Assembly (NCBI GenBank): GCA_000745135.1
Contig: JQNH01000001.1
Location: forward strand, 2,294,001 to 2,358,000
Direction: 5' to 3'
DNA from: Rhizobiales bacterium YIM 77505
GTDB taxonomy: Bacteria > Pseudomonadota > Alphaproteobacteria > Rhizobiales > Beijerinckiaceae
Length of the DNA: 64,000 nucleotides
Of the stretch, positions 1-8,951 are shown one piece after another. The notes beneath the pieces were generated by a model that was given only the letters and a program-made list of their open reading frames with translations, searched no databases and was not told where the DNA came from. Both the position numbers and the translations under genes were made by a program. The first letter of the stretch is position 1; each line of letters opens with the position of its first letter.

Positions 1-2
1 TC

Positions 3-44
3 CTGCGCGAGATCGGGACGCAGTTCACATACGCGAGCGCCTGA
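3..44 (+). CDS. C-terminal end of an unidentified protein (partial)
   Basis: One frame at the left edge encodes 13 residues ending in FTYASA before a TGA at 42-44. The 33 nt that follow hold the ribosome-binding site of the next gene. Too little remains to assign a function. It lies on the same strand just upstream of a proton-channel-like pair, so it could be the first gene of that operon. Another frame stays open to a TGA at 56-58, so even the reading frame is a guess. Confidence 0.35.
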   Translation: MREIGTQFTYASA

Positions 45-77
45 ACAGCGCCGCCTGAGGTTCCGATTGGAGCACGC

Positions 78-977
78 ATGATCCTCGTCTTGGCGCTTGC
101 CGCCGGCCTTGTCGTGGTCGCAGTCCTGGTCCGACTCCTCCAGCAGGGCGCCTCCGCGCCCTTCTCGGCGGTCGGCCAGGCTCTGAAACCCCTGCTTGTG
201 CCCGTCGTCGAGCTCATCAACGAGCCTGCCTTCGTTTACTGCGCTTCGGCTCTCATCGTCCTCTCGGCGCTCGCGGCGATCCTCTTCTACTGGCTGCGCG
301 TCATCACCCCGGAGCGCGAGAGACTTCGCCGCGCCGAGGTGGAGGTCAAGCTCCTCTCCCGCCCTGTCGCCGGTCAGTGGCAGGAAGAACTGAAAATGAT
401 CGGCGAGGCCCTGGGCCGCGAAGGGGTGCTGCAGTCGGCCTGGGCTGCTTTCGCCCATGATGCGGCCGAACACCGGCGATTGCCGCTCCGCCGCTTCGCC
501 GATTACGCCAATCAGGATCCATCGAGCCCTCTGAACCGCGGCGCGGGCCTCATGGCGGCTCTTCCCAGCTACTACACCAGCGTCGGCCTGATCCTCACCT
601 TCGTCGGCCTCGTGGTGGCGCTTTATTTCGCCGCTCGCGGCTTCCGCTCCGGCGACATGGCCGAGGCGCGCCAGTCGATCATCCAGCTGCTCAACGCGTC
701 GGCCTTCAAGTTTCTCACCTCGGTGGCGGCCCTCATCAGCGCCCTCCTTGTCAGCGTGGCGCACCGGACCGCCATTTCGCGCTTGCGCCAACAGACTTAC
801 CAACTGATCGCACTTGTCGACCAGCGCTTGGAGACCCATCGCTTGGCCATGGCCATGGAACCGGGTTCCCAGCAAGACACGCTCGGGCGCCTCGACCTCA
901 TCCTCGATGAGCTGAGAGGAATGCGGGCGGCCCTGGCATCGATGCAAACGGGTGTTCGAGAGCGAGCCGTTTCATGA
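78..977 (+). CDS. MotA/TolQ/ExbB-like proton-channel protein
   Basis: A 299-residue inner-membrane protein. Hydrophobic segments lie at about residues 1-20, 50-72, 167-188 and 205-228, with a cytoplasmic stretch between the second and third and a polar C-terminal tail. The last two helices, with the AFKFLTSVAALISALL pattern, resemble the pore helices of MotA, TolQ and ExbB, which use proton flow to do mechanical work across the envelope. The ATG follows TGGAG at a good distance. Its end overlaps the next gene by 4 nt (ATGA), so the two products are probably made together. It is shorter than ZorA of Zorya defence systems and lacks that protein's long coiled tail. The substrate or partner is unknown. 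Confidence 0.6.
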   Translation: MILVLALAAGLVVVAVLVRLLQQGASAPFSAVGQALKPLLVPVVELINEPAFVYCASALIVLSALAAILFYWLRVITPERERLRRAEVEVKLLSRPVAGQWQEELKMIGEALGREGVLQSAWAAFAHDAAEHRRLPLRRFADYANQDPSSPLNRGAGLMAALPSYYTSVGLILTFVGLVVALYFAARGFRSGDMAEARQSIIQLLNASAFKFLTSVAALISALLVSVAHRTAISRLRQQTYQLIALVDQRLETHRLAMAMEPGSQQDTLGRLDLILDELRGMRAALASMQTGVRERAVS

Positions 978-1642
978 CCTCGCATGATGCCGAGCCCGTC
1001 GACTTCAAGCCGTTCTTCGACTTGGCCGTTGGCCTCCTGTTCATTCTTCTCATTCTGATTGCCTCCCAGCTCTTCTTCACGCGGTGGGAGAGTGCTCCTT
1101 CTCCCGCCGAACAGGCCGCACGCGCGCAAGAAGCGCGACGGATCGCGCATAAGGCTGCGGTGGACGCCATGCTGGACGAGGTTCTGCGACGCTTGCGCGA
1201 GGCGGGGTTCGCTGCGACCGTCGATCGCGTTGCCAGGCAGATTGCCCTCCCCGCGCGCCAGATCCTCGATGAGGCCGTCGAAGCTCCCGCGAGAGTGGCT
1301 TCGGCGCTCATGGCGGGAGTTGCGTGCACGGGCGAGCCGCGAGCCTGCGCCGGCCCTTCGCTGGCCAGGATCGAGCGGATCGCCTTTCGGCTCCAGGCGG
1401 CGGGTTCTCCGGGGGAGGCTCCACCGGAGACCGCCCGCGTGACAGGCCTTCGGCTCGCCGCGCGGCTGTTCGAAGCGCAGCCCGCCCTGCTTGGCCTGCG
1501 GTCGACCTCCGGAGCGCCGGTCCTCGAAACCCGGATCGCCATCGAACCTGTGCGCGCCGACAGCGCCGGCATGCTATTCAGCATCGGCTTCGATGTGAGG
1601 GACGAGGCTGGCGAGTGGCCGGCCGAGTTGCCGGGACGGTAG
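974..1642 (+). CDS. MotB/ExbD-like single-pass partner protein
   Basis: A 222-residue protein with one N-terminal membrane helix (about residues 14-34). An aspartate in [10 protein letters not shown] sits at the start of the helix, where MotB and ExbD carry their proton-accepting Asp. The rest is predicted periplasmic: an Ala/Arg-rich helical part (about 40-110), then a mixed C-terminal domain containing one likely disulfide pair (Cys at CTGEPRAC). No clear OmpA-like peptidoglycan-binding motif is visible, so it is not a standard MotB. It overlaps the channel-like gene by 4 nt and ends 35 nt before cysD. The family assignment rests on topology and the Asp. Confidence 0.55.
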   Translation: MTSHDAEPVDFKPFFDLAVGLLFILLILIASQLFFTRWESAPSPAEQAARAQEARRIAHKAAVDAMLDEVLRRLREAGFAATVDRVARQIALPARQILDEAVEAPARVASALMAGVACTGEPRACAGPSLARIERIAFRLQAAGSPGEAPPETARVTGLRLAARLFEAQPALLGLRSTSGAPVLETRIAIEPVRADSAGMLFSIGFDVRDEAGEWPAELPGR

Positions 1643-1677
1643 CGCACCGACCGTTCTGCCTTCGAAAGGAACGCGAC

Positions 1678-2571
1678 GTGGACGCGCATCTCAAGGCTCT
1701 CGAGGCTGAGGCGATCGGCATCCTGCGGGAGGCGCGTGCGCGCTTCCAGCGCCCGGTCCTGCTCTACTCGATCGGCAAGGACTCCTCCGCCCTGTTGCAT
1801 CTTGCGCGCAAGGCCTTCGCCCCCACCCGGCTGCCCTTCCCGCTGCTGCATGTGGACACGACGTGGAAGTTCCGCGAGATGATCGCCTTCCGCGACGCCC
1901 TTGTGGCTCGGGAAGGGGTCGATCTCATTAAAGCCACGAATGCGGCCGCCCTTAGCGAGGGCATGAACCCCTTCGACTACGACGCCTCCACCTATACAGC
2001 GGCCATGAAGACCGTGCCGCTGCGGCAGGCGATCGATGCCCATGGCTTCGACGTGGCCATCGGCGGAGCGCGGCGCGACGAGGAGCGTTCACGCGCCAAG
2101 GAGCGCATCTTCTCCCTGCGGGAGCCGGGTCACGTTTGGGATCCGCGCAACCAGCGGCCCGAGTTCTTCGGGCTCTACAACACTCTCTTGGAGCCGGGCG
2201 CCACGATGCGCTGCTTCCCGCTCTCCAATTGGACCGAGCTCGACGTCTGGCGCTACATCGAAGCAGAGCAGATTCCCGTGGTGCCGCTCTATTTCGCCAA
2301 GGAGCGGCCGGTGGTGCGGCGCAACGGCCAGATGATCATGGTCGACGACGAGCGCTTCCGCCTCCTGCCGGGGGAAACGGTGGAGATGGTGCGCGTTCGG
2401 TTCCGGACGCTCGGCTGCTATCCGCTCACCGCGGCGATCGAGTCCGACGCCGCCAGCATTCCGGACATCATCCGCGAACTCCTGGCCACGAAGCATTCCG
2501 AGCGCGTGGGACGCATCATCGACCATGTCGGCTCCTCGATGGAGGACAAGAAGCGCGAAGGCTATTTTTGA
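1678..2571 (+). CDS. cysD: sulfate adenylyltransferase subunit 2 (CysD)
   Basis: 297 residues, the usual CysD size. CysD makes adenosine 5'-phosphosulfate from sulfate and ATP in the cytoplasm together with the GTPase subunit CysN. The PP-loop SIGKDSS is at residues 31-37, and the [17 protein letters not shown] block and the C-terminal [10 protein letters not shown] are typical. The GTG at 1678 is preferred because it follows AAGGA and begins at the conserved N-terminus; the open frame extends further upstream over the preceding gene. cysNC follows after 23 nt, so the pair forms an operon. Confidence 0.93.
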   Translation: MDAHLKALEAEAIGILREARARFQRPVLLYSIGKDSSALLHLARKAFAPTRLPFPLLHVDTTWKFREMIAFRDALVAREGVDLIKATNAAALSEGMNPFDYDASTYTAAMKTVPLRQAIDAHGFDVAIGGARRDEERSRAKERIFSLREPGHVWDPRNQRPEFFGLYNTLLEPGATMRCFPLSNWTELDVWRYIEAEQIPVVPLYFAKERPVVRRNGQMIMVDDERFRLLPGETVEMVRVRFRTLGCYPLTAAIESDAASIPDIIRELLATKHSERVGRIIDHVGSSMEDKKREGYF

Positions 2572-2594
2572 GGCTTTTTCCTGAGGCTGTTTTG

Positions 2595-4466
2595 ATGACC
2601 AATCCCATTCCACGCGAAACGATCGAGTTGCCCGAGCCGCTGGCGCGGCCGCGCCTGCGCTTCATGACCTGCGGCTCCGTCGACGACGGCAAGTCCACGC
2701 TGATCGGCCGCCTGCTGTTCGAGTCCGGCGCCATCTACGAGGATCATCTCGTCGAAGCCATGCGCGCTGGGGGCGGCTCCGAGCTCGACCTCTCCTTCCT
2801 CGTCGACGGCCTCAAGGCCGAGCGCGAACAGGGGATCACGATCGACGTCGCCTACCGCTACTTCGCGACGCGGCGGCGCGCCTTCCTCATCGCCGATGCG
2901 CCCGGCCACGAGCAATACACCCGCAATCAAGCCGCGGCCGCGTCCCAGACGCAGCTCGCCGTGGTGCTTGCCTCAGCGCCGGACGGCGTCCAGCCCCAGA
3001 CCCGCCGGCACATGGCCATTGTCTCCCTCTTCGGGGTTCGCGACATCGTGCTCGCGATCAACAAGATGGACCAGGTCGGCTACGCGCGCGAGGCGTTCGA
3101 CCCGCTCGCCACGGAGCTGAAGGCGTTGGCGCGCTCTCTCGGCCTGAGGGTCGTTGCCACGATCCCGATCTCCGCCCGCGAGGGCGACAATGTGGTGCGA
3201 TCAAGCCCGGCGACGGCGTGGTACGAGGGACCGCCGCTGCTCGAGGTCTTGGAGACCTTCGAGCCCCACGCGGAATCCGGCCAAGGCACCATCCTCCCTG
3301 TCGCGCTGACAGGCCGGTTCGAAGGGGGCGGACGGGTGTCCTTCGGGGAGATCGCCTCAGGCGAGATCGCCGTCGGCCAGGAGCTCATGTCCGAGACCGG
3401 GCTCAAAGCGTCCGTCACGCGTTTGTGGGCGGCTGGGGAGGAGGTCTCGCGCGCAGCGGCGGGCGAGGCCGTTGCGGTGGAACTCGCGCCCGAGCTTGAT
3501 CTCGGCCGCGGCGCCGTGCTGACAGGAGACGGCGCCGAGGTGCCGGTCGCGGCGCAGCTTCGGGCGCGCTTCGTATGGCTCGCGCCGGAGCCGCCCCAGC
3601 CAAGCGTCGCCTACGATCTCCAGCTCGGGACGGGACAGACGGGCGCGACGCTGGCCCGGATCGAGGGCCGGCTCGACCTCGACAGCCTGGCCCTCGTGCC
3701 GCCTGATGCCGGCGCTACAGCAAATGACATTATCGTCGCCCGCCTGAACCTGACGAGGCCGATCCCAGCCCTGCCCTTCGGAGCGAGCCGCAAGCTTGGG
3801 GCCTTCATCCTCGTCAACCGCATGTCGCGGCGCACCGTGGCGGCGGGCGTCGTTCTGTCCATCGAGCGCCGCGGCGGCGACACGCCCTGGCAGGCGCTGG
3901 AGGTCACCCCGGCCGACCGGGCGCGGCTCATGGGGCAGACGCCGGTGGTGGTCTGGCTGACCGGCCTATCCGGAGCGGGCAAGAGCACGATCGCGGATCT
4001 CCTCGATCGCCGGCTTTATGCCCTCGGCCGCCACGCCACGGTGCTCGATGGCGACAACCTTCGGCATGGGCTGAACGTCGACCTCGGCTTCAGCGACGCC
4101 GACCGCAGCGAGAACGTGCGGCGCGTCGGGGAAGTGGCGGCCCTGATGGCCGATGCCGGGCTCATCGTCATCGTCTCGCTGATCTCGCCGTTCCGCGAGG
4201 GTCGCGAGCGGGCGCGACAGACCATTGGCCCCGACCGCTTCATCGAGGTCTTCGTCGACGCACCGCTCGAAGTCTGCCGCCAGCGCGACCCCAAGGGCAT
4301 GTATGCCCGCGCCATGGCCGGCAACCTGCCGCGTTTCACCGGCATCGGCGCCGCCTACGAGCCCCCCGAAACCCCTGACCTCCACCTTCAGACCGACCGG
4401 ATTTCTGCCGAGGAAGCGGTCGAGCGGATCCTGGCTGTGCTGCAAGCGAGGCTTGCCGGATCGTGA
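2595..4466 (+). CDS. cysNC: bifunctional sulfate adenylyltransferase subunit 1 / APS kinase (CysNC)
   Basis: 623 residues fusing CysN (about 1-445) and CysC (about 446-623). The CysN part has the GTPase motifs GSVDDGKS (27-34), DAPGHEQY, NKMD and SARE. It drives APS formation by CysD. The CysC part has its own P-loop GLSGAGKST at about residue 457, and phosphorylates APS to PAPS. This fusion is common in alphaproteobacteria. The ATG at 2595 begins a normal CysN N-terminus; the open frame runs upstream inside cysD. PAPS then feeds assimilatory reduction or sulfation, neither of which is in this window. Confidence 0.95.
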   Translation: MTNPIPRETIELPEPLARPRLRFMTCGSVDDGKSTLIGRLLFESGAIYEDHLVEAMRAGGGSELDLSFLVDGLKAEREQGITIDVAYRYFATRRRAFLIADAPGHEQYTRNQAAAASQTQLAVVLASAPDGVQPQTRRHMAIVSLFGVRDIVLAINKMDQVGYAREAFDPLATELKALARSLGLRVVATIPISAREGDNVVRSSPATAWYEGPPLLEVLETFEPHAESGQGTILPVALTGRFEGGGRVSFGEIASGEIAVGQELMSETGLKASVTRLWAAGEEVSRAAAGEAVAVELAPELDLGRGAVLTGDGAEVPVAAQLRARFVWLAPEPPQPSVAYDLQLGTGQTGATLARIEGRLDLDSLALVPPDAGATANDIIVARLNLTRPIPALPFGASRKLGAFILVNRMSRRTVAAGVVLSIERRGGDTPWQALEVTPADRARLMGQTPVVVWLTGLSGAGKSTIADLLDRRLYALGRHATVLDGDNLRHGLNVDLGFSDADRSENVRRVGEVAALMADAGLIVIVSLISPFREGRERARQTIGPDRFIEVFVDAPLEVCRQRDPKGMYARAMAGNLPRFTGIGAAYEPPETPDLHLQTDRISAEEAVERILAVLQARLAGS

Positions 4467-4703
4467 CGAGCCTCGCCGCCGAAGTGGTAACCTTCGGGTG
4501 CCGGCTTAGGCGAGCTGTGCGCCCCTTCGCGGCATAGCTTCAGGAAATGCAACGCGCTTCTGGCGTGGCTGGTGGCCGCGACCGCCTGCGCGCTGCGGCA
4601 TGCGCAAAGCCTTCTCCGACCTGGTCGGCGGAGACCCTGCCCTCGTGCAATGCCGAGGGCGCAGAGAGCCAGACATCAGCCCCCAGGATCGGCCCCGCCC
4701 TGT
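4467..4703. other. intergenic region between convergent cysNC and frc
   Basis: This is the non-coding space after cysNC and before the frc terminator. Both strands show only short open frames without a plausible start or recognisable product. No tRNA fold or strong terminator for cysNC was seen. Confidence 0.5.
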
Positions 4704-4731
4704 AAAGAAAAAGGGCCGCCGCGGCGGCCCT
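4704..4731 (-). terminator. Rho-independent terminator of the gntR-oxc-frc operon
   Basis: Read on the minus strand, a 20-nt perfect GC palindrome (AGGGCCGCC/GGCGGCCCT, 4712-4731) is followed at once by TTTTTCTTT. It lies 22 nt past the frc stop codon, which is the expected place. Confidence 0.8.
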
Positions 4732-4753
4732 CAAGTCGTCAGCGTCGCGGCGT

Positions 4754-6034
4754 CTATTCGGCCGCGATCTTGTGGGCGCCGCCGCCGAGCGCTCCCGAAG
4801 CCTCGATCTCCTCGATCTGCGACTGGTCGAAGCCGAGCACGTCGGAGAGGATCTCATAGGTGTGCTCGCCGAGCAGGGGCGAGCGCACCACCTCGGCCGG
4901 CGAGTCCGAGAGCTTGATGGGGTTGCCGACCGTCACGTACTTGCCGCGCGTCGGGTGATCGACCTCGACAAGCGTGCCGGTCTCGTAGAGCGAGCGGTCC
5001 TCGATGATCTCCTTCATGGACAGGATCGGCCCGCAGGGGATGTCGTACTTGTTCAGGATCTCCATGGCCTCGAACTTGGACTTGCTCATGGTCCATTGTT
5101 CGATGCGCTCGAAGATCTGGTTGAGCCGCGGCAAGCGGGCCGCCGGCGTGGCATAATCCGGGTGGGTCTTCCACTCCGGTTCGCCGATCACATCGCAGAT
5201 CGCCTCCCACACCGGCGCCTGGGTGATGAAGTAGATGTAGGCGTTGGGATCGGTCTCCCAGCCCTTGCAGCGGAGGATGCGGCCGGGCTGACCACCGCCC
5301 GAATCGTTGCCGGCGCGCGGGACGGTGTCGCCGAACGGAATGCCTTCGCCGTACTGGCTGTACTCCTTGAGCGGCCCGTGCTTCAGGCGCTGCTGGTCGC
5401 GCAGCTTGACGCGGCAGAGGTTGAGCACACCGTCCTGCATGGCGCAGGTGACGCGCTGGCCCTTGCCGGTCTTCTCGCGCTGGAAGAGGGCCGTCACGAT
5501 GCCGAGCGCCAGGTGCAGGCCCGTGCCCGAATCGCCGATCTGGGCGCCGGTGACGAGCGGCGGACCGTCCCGGAACCCGGTCGTCGAGGCCGAGCCGCCG
5601 GCGCACTGCGCCACGTTCTCATAGACCTTGCAATCCTCGTAGGGCCCCGGGCCGAAGCCCTTGATGGAGGCCACGATCATGCGCGGGTTGATCTTGTGGA
5701 TCGTCTCCCACGGATAGCCCATGCGGTCGAGCACGCCGGGCGCGAAGTTCTCCACGAGAACGTCGCAGCTCTTCATCAGCGCCTCGAGGACCTCCTTGCC
5801 CTTGGGGTTCTTGGTGTCGAGGGTGATCGACCGCTTGTTGTGGTTCAGCATCGTGAAATAGAGGCTGTCCACATTGGGAATATCGCGGAGCTGGCCGCGG
5901 GTGATGTCGCCGGTGCCCGGGCGCTCGACCTTGATCACGTCGGCGCCGAACCAGGCGAGAAGCTGCGTGCAGGTCGGGCCTGACTGGACATGGGTGAAGT
6001 CCAGGATCCGGATCCCCTCTAGCGCCTTGCCCAT
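4754..6034 (-). CDS. frc: formyl-CoA:oxalate CoA-transferase (Frc)
   Basis: 426 residues, a class III CoA-transferase close in length to the Oxalobacter enzyme. It moves CoA from formyl-CoA to oxalate, giving oxalyl-CoA and formate. The catalytic aspartate matches D168 in IGDSGTG (Asp169 in Oxalobacter), Q17 in HVQSGP is conserved, and a glycine loop GGGQPG is present. The start follows AGAGGAACC. It is last in the leftward run gntR-oxc-frc, 91 nt after oxc, and is followed by a strong terminator. Oxc regenerates the formyl-CoA that Frc consumes, so the two enzymes cycle CoA. Confidence 0.93.
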   Translation of the reverse strand: MGKALEGIRILDFTHVQSGPTCTQLLAWFGADVIKVERPGTGDITRGQLRDIPNVDSLYFTMLNHNKRSITLDTKNPKGKEVLEALMKSCDVLVENFAPGVLDRMGYPWETIHKINPRMIVASIKGFGPGPYEDCKVYENVAQCAGGSASTTGFRDGPPLVTGAQIGDSGTGLHLALGIVTALFQREKTGKGQRVTCAMQDGVLNLCRVKLRDQQRLKHGPLKEYSQYGEGIPFGDTVPRAGNDSGGGQPGRILRCKGWETDPNAYIYFITQAPVWEAICDVIGEPEWKTHPDYATPAARLPRLNQIFERIEQWTMSKSKFEAMEILNKYDIPCGPILSMKEIIEDRSLYETGTLVEVDHPTRGKYVTVGNPIKLSDSPAEVVRSPLLGEHTYEILSDVLGFDQSQIEEIEASGALGGGAHKIAAE

Positions 6035-6125
6035 CTTGGTTCCTCTCGATGTTTCCAGGATTTCAACGGAGGCGGCAGACTTGCGAGGAAGCGGCCGCCC
6101 TGCTCATGTGCGAAGAAGCCCTGCC

Positions 6126-7886
6126 CTATTGGGTGGGCTTCTTCTTCGTCAGCACGCTCTGCGGGTTGAGGTTGCCGATGCGGCCGCTCTCGCTTCCGGC
6201 AGCGGGGTCGATCACGGCGTTGATGAGCGTCGGCCTGCCGGAATCCATGGCCTGGTCCACGGCGCGCTTGAGCTCGTCGGGGGTGGTCGCGTTCACGCCG
6301 ACGCCGCCGAAAGCCTCCATCATCCGGTCATAGCGCGCATCCTTCACGAAGACGGTGGTCGCCGGGTCGGTGCCTGCGGGATTGACGTCGGTGCCGCGAT
6401 AGATGCCGTTGTTGTTGAACACCACGATGCAGACCGGCAGGTTGTAGCGGCAGATCGTCTCTACCTCCATGCCGGAGAAGCCGAAGGCGCTGTCGCCGAC
6501 GACCGCGAGGACGGGCTTCCCCGTCTCGATGGCGGCGGCGATGGAGAAGCCCATGCCAATGCCCATCACGCCCCAGGTGCCGACGTCGAGCCGCTTGCGC
6601 GGCTGATACATGTCGATGACGCCCCGGGCGAGGTCGAGGGTGTTGGCGCCTTCGTTGACGAGGATGGCGTCCGGCCGCTCCTTGACGACAGTGCGAAGGG
6701 CGCCGAGCGCCCCGTGGAAATCCATGGGCGAGCGGTTGTTCATCAGCCTCGGCGCCATCTTGGCGACGTTCTCTTCCCGCTTCGCCTTGACAGTGTTGAT
6801 CCAGTCAGCTGGCGGAGCGGGCCATTTGTCGCCCATGCCCTGGATGAGGGCAGCGACGCAGGAGCCGACATCGCCGACGAGCGGAGCGGCGATCTCGACA
6901 TTCGAGTCCATTTCCTTCGGCTCGATGTCGATCTGGATGAACTTCTTCGGCGCATCGCCCCACGTCTTGCCCTTGCCGTGAGAGAGGAGCCAGTTGAGGC
7001 GGGCGCCGATCAGCATGACGACGTCCGACTCCTTCAGCACCAGCGAGCGCGCCGCGCCCGCGCATTGCGGATGCGTGTCCGGCAGAAGGCCCTTGGCCAT
7101 GCTCATGGGCAGGAACGGAATGCCGCTCTTCTCGATGAGCGTGCGGATCTCCTCGTCGGCCTGGGCGTAGGCGGCGCCCTTGCCGAGAATGATGAGGGGT
7201 CGCTTGGCGGTCTTGAGCACGTCGAGGGCGCGCTGGACGGCGGAGGGAGCGGGAATCTGCGCCGGAGCCGGGTCGATGACCTTGACAAGCGACTTCCGCC
7301 CAGCCTCCGCATCCATCACCTGGGAGAAGAGCTTGGCCGGCAGATCGAGATAGACGCCGCCAGGACGGCCCGAGACGGCCGCGCGGATGGCGCGTGCGAC
7401 GCCGATGCCGATGTCCTGCGCGTGCAGCACGCGGAAGGCCGCTTTGCACAGGGGCTTGGCGATGGCGAGCTGGTCCATCTCCTCGTAGTCGCCCTGCTGC
7501 AGGTCGACGATCTCCCGCTCCGACGAGCCCGAGATCAGGATCATCGGCCAGCAATTGGTCGTGGCGTTGGCGAGGGCGGTGAGACCGTTGAGGAAGCCCG
7601 GCGCGGAGACGGTGAGGCAGATGCCGGGCTTCTTGGTGAGGTACCCGGCGACCGAGGCGGCGTAGCCGGCGCTCTGCTCATGCCGGAACGAGATCACGCG
7701 CATTCCCGCCGCCTGCGCCAGACGGCCAAGATCGGTGATCGGAATGCCCGGCACGCCGTAGATCGTGTTGATGTCGTTGAGCTTCAGGGCGTCGATGACG
7801 AGGTGAAATCCGTCCGTCAGCTCCTGCGGGGCATCCACTTCGGTTACGTTCGCATCGATGCTCCGCGCCATCGCTGTCGCTGACAT
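6126..7886 (-). CDS. oxc: oxalyl-CoA decarboxylase (Oxc)
   Basis: 586 residues, a thiamine diphosphate enzyme that converts oxalyl-CoA to formyl-CoA and CO2 in the cytoplasm. The N-terminal domain has the cofactor-activating glutamate in FRHEQSAGY (about E70). The C-terminal ThDP/Mg motif starts [11 protein letters not shown] and ends FNNNGIYRG. The start follows GGAGGAAA. It lies between gntR (54 nt upstream) and frc (91 nt downstream). Acetolactate synthase-like relatives exist, but pairing with frc makes the assignment secure. Confidence 0.94.
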   Translation of the reverse strand: MSATAMARSIDANVTEVDAPQELTDGFHLVIDALKLNDINTIYGVPGIPITDLGRLAQAAGMRVISFRHEQSAGYAASVAGYLTKKPGICLTVSAPGFLNGLTALANATTNCWPMILISGSSEREIVDLQQGDYEEMDQLAIAKPLCKAAFRVLHAQDIGIGVARAIRAAVSGRPGGVYLDLPAKLFSQVMDAEAGRKSLVKVIDPAPAQIPAPSAVQRALDVLKTAKRPLIILGKGAAYAQADEEIRTLIEKSGIPFLPMSMAKGLLPDTHPQCAGAARSLVLKESDVVMLIGARLNWLLSHGKGKTWGDAPKKFIQIDIEPKEMDSNVEIAAPLVGDVGSCVAALIQGMGDKWPAPPADWINTVKAKREENVAKMAPRLMNNRSPMDFHGALGALRTVVKERPDAILVNEGANTLDLARGVIDMYQPRKRLDVGTWGVMGIGMGFSIAAAIETGKPVLAVVGDSAFGFSGMEVETICRYNLPVCIVVFNNNGIYRGTDVNPAGTDPATTVFVKDARYDRMMEAFGGVGVNATTPDELKRAVDQAMDSGRPTLINAVIDPAAGSESGRIGNLNPQSVLTKKKPTQ

Positions 7887-7940
7887 TCCATTTCCTCCGG
7901 AAAGACCGTTGAGCGTTTCCGCTGTTCGTGTGGTGGTTGG

Positions 7941-8666
7941 TCAATCGAGATCCACATGCCGCTCGACGTGATGTCCGAGCCGCAAGGTGTGATCCCGGAC
8001 GAGGCGTTCGGCGCGCTCCGTGTCGCGCGCTTCGAGCGCCTCGATGATCTCCATGTGATCGGCGATCGAGCGCTCCGCCCGATCCCTCTCGAAGATCGTG
8101 CGGTGCCGGATCGACTTCACATGGAGAAACAGATTGTCGGTCATGGCGGCGAGCACGGACGAGCCGCTGAGCCGGATGATCGACTGGTGAAAGGCGATGT
8201 TCGCGGATGAGTACTCATCCAGATGCTCGTGAACCCCATAGTCCTGGCCGAAGGCCTGGAACAGGATCCGCAGCGTTCTGATCTCGCCATCGCTGCATTG
8301 CAGGGTGATCAGCCGGGCGGCCATGCTCTCGAGCGCGGCCCAGGCCTGGATCATCTCGATGATCTCGCGCTTCGTCCTGCGCACGACGAGGATGCCTCTG
8401 CGCGGCACGGTGCGCAGGAAGCCCTCCTGCTCGAGCATCGCCACCGCCTCGCGGATCGGTGTCCGGCTGACGCCGAGCTTCTCCGACAGCTCGCGCTCGT
8501 CGAGCATGATCGGCTCGCTGGACTGGTAGATGTCGAGATTGGTGATGGCTTCCTTCAGGGCCGCGTAGGCCTTCGTCTTGAAGCTCGCCTCCGCGGAGAT
8601 GCGCGCGATCACGAGACCCTTGTCGGTCTCGCTCCGAATCGGCCATCGCAGCTCGGCTTTGTTCAC
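7941..8666 (-). CDS. GntR-family (FCD type) transcriptional regulator of the oxalate genes
   Basis: 241 residues: an N-terminal winged helix (about 30-95, ELSEKLGVSRTPIREA) and an all-helical FCD ligand-binding domain. FCD regulators bind small organic acids and usually repress their own operon until the ligand arrives. The GTG at 8666 gives a normal N-terminus; the open frame extends to 8801 but that part looks non-coding. It is the first gene of the leftward oxc-frc operon and faces the rightward synthetase-fdh operon across a 285-nt gap with two operator-like repeats, so it probably controls both. Oxalate, oxalyl-CoA or formate is the likely signal, by inference. Confidence 0.85.
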   Translation of the reverse strand: MNKAELRWPIRSETDKGLVIARISAEASFKTKAYAALKEAITNLDIYQSSEPIMLDERELSEKLGVSRTPIREAVAMLEQEGFLRTVPRRGILVVRRTKREIIEMIQAWAALESMAARLITLQCSDGEIRTLRILFQAFGQDYGVHEHLDEYSSANIAFHQSIIRLSGSSVLAAMTDNLFLHVKSIRHRTIFERDRAERSIADHMEIIEALEARDTERAERLVRDHTLRLGHHVERHVDLD

Positions 8667-8707
8667 GGCAGATCCCTGGCGGTCCGCATCTCCGGACGGA
8701 CGGGACG

Positions 8708-8728
8708 TTGGCATACCAGATACCACGC
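8708..8728. promoter_or_regulatory. operator-like repeat, copy 1
   Basis: TTGGCATACCAGATACCACGC matches copy 2 at 8811-8831 in 19 of 21 positions. Its core GGCATACCAGATACC resembles the TGGTATACCA-type half-sites bound by FCD-GntR proteins. It lies 42 nt upstream of the gntR start, placed for autoregulation. Confidence 0.6.
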
Positions 8729-8794
8729 TGTCAACGGGGCGCAATTTTGCTGCGCTGCAACAATGACATGCGCACAAATCCTGCCGGCCGGCCC

Positions 8795-8831
8795 TTGACA
8801 TCCAGGGCTATTGGCATGCCAAATACCACGC
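8795..8831 (+). promoter_or_regulatory. putative promoter with operator-like repeat, copy 2
   Basis: A consensus -35 hexamer TTGACA (8795-8800) precedes the second repeat (8811-8831), which begins with the perfect 12-nt palindrome TTGGCATGCCAA. The repeat would cover the -10 region and the transcription start, a usual place for a repressor. No good -10 hexamer is visible. Downstream genes are the acyl-CoA synthetase and formate dehydrogenase genes. Confidence 0.5.
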
Positions 8832-8951
8832 ACCCGGTCGCGGGCGGGAGGCCCGCCGGCCAACCGGGCAGCCCGGACGCTCGGCTTCAGCAGTCGATCG
8901 AGCAGGCGGGCCCCGGTCCCAACCACGCAAAGGCATCGCAGGAGGAACGCA

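Noticed and set aside
78-1642. Zorya (ZorAB) defence system
   Set aside because: The proteins are much shorter than ZorA/ZorB, no OmpA-like domain is seen, and no ZorC/ZorD or ZorE gene is in the window; cysDNC follows instead. It is kept only as an unassigned channel-like pair.
4467-4753. tRNA or small gene in the gap after cysNC
   Set aside because: No T-loop or acceptor-stem pattern was found, and the short open frames have no start or ribosome site.
5874-7883. 669-codon open frame on the plus strand
   Set aside because: It is antisense to oxc, which has a clear ribosome site and cofactor motifs.
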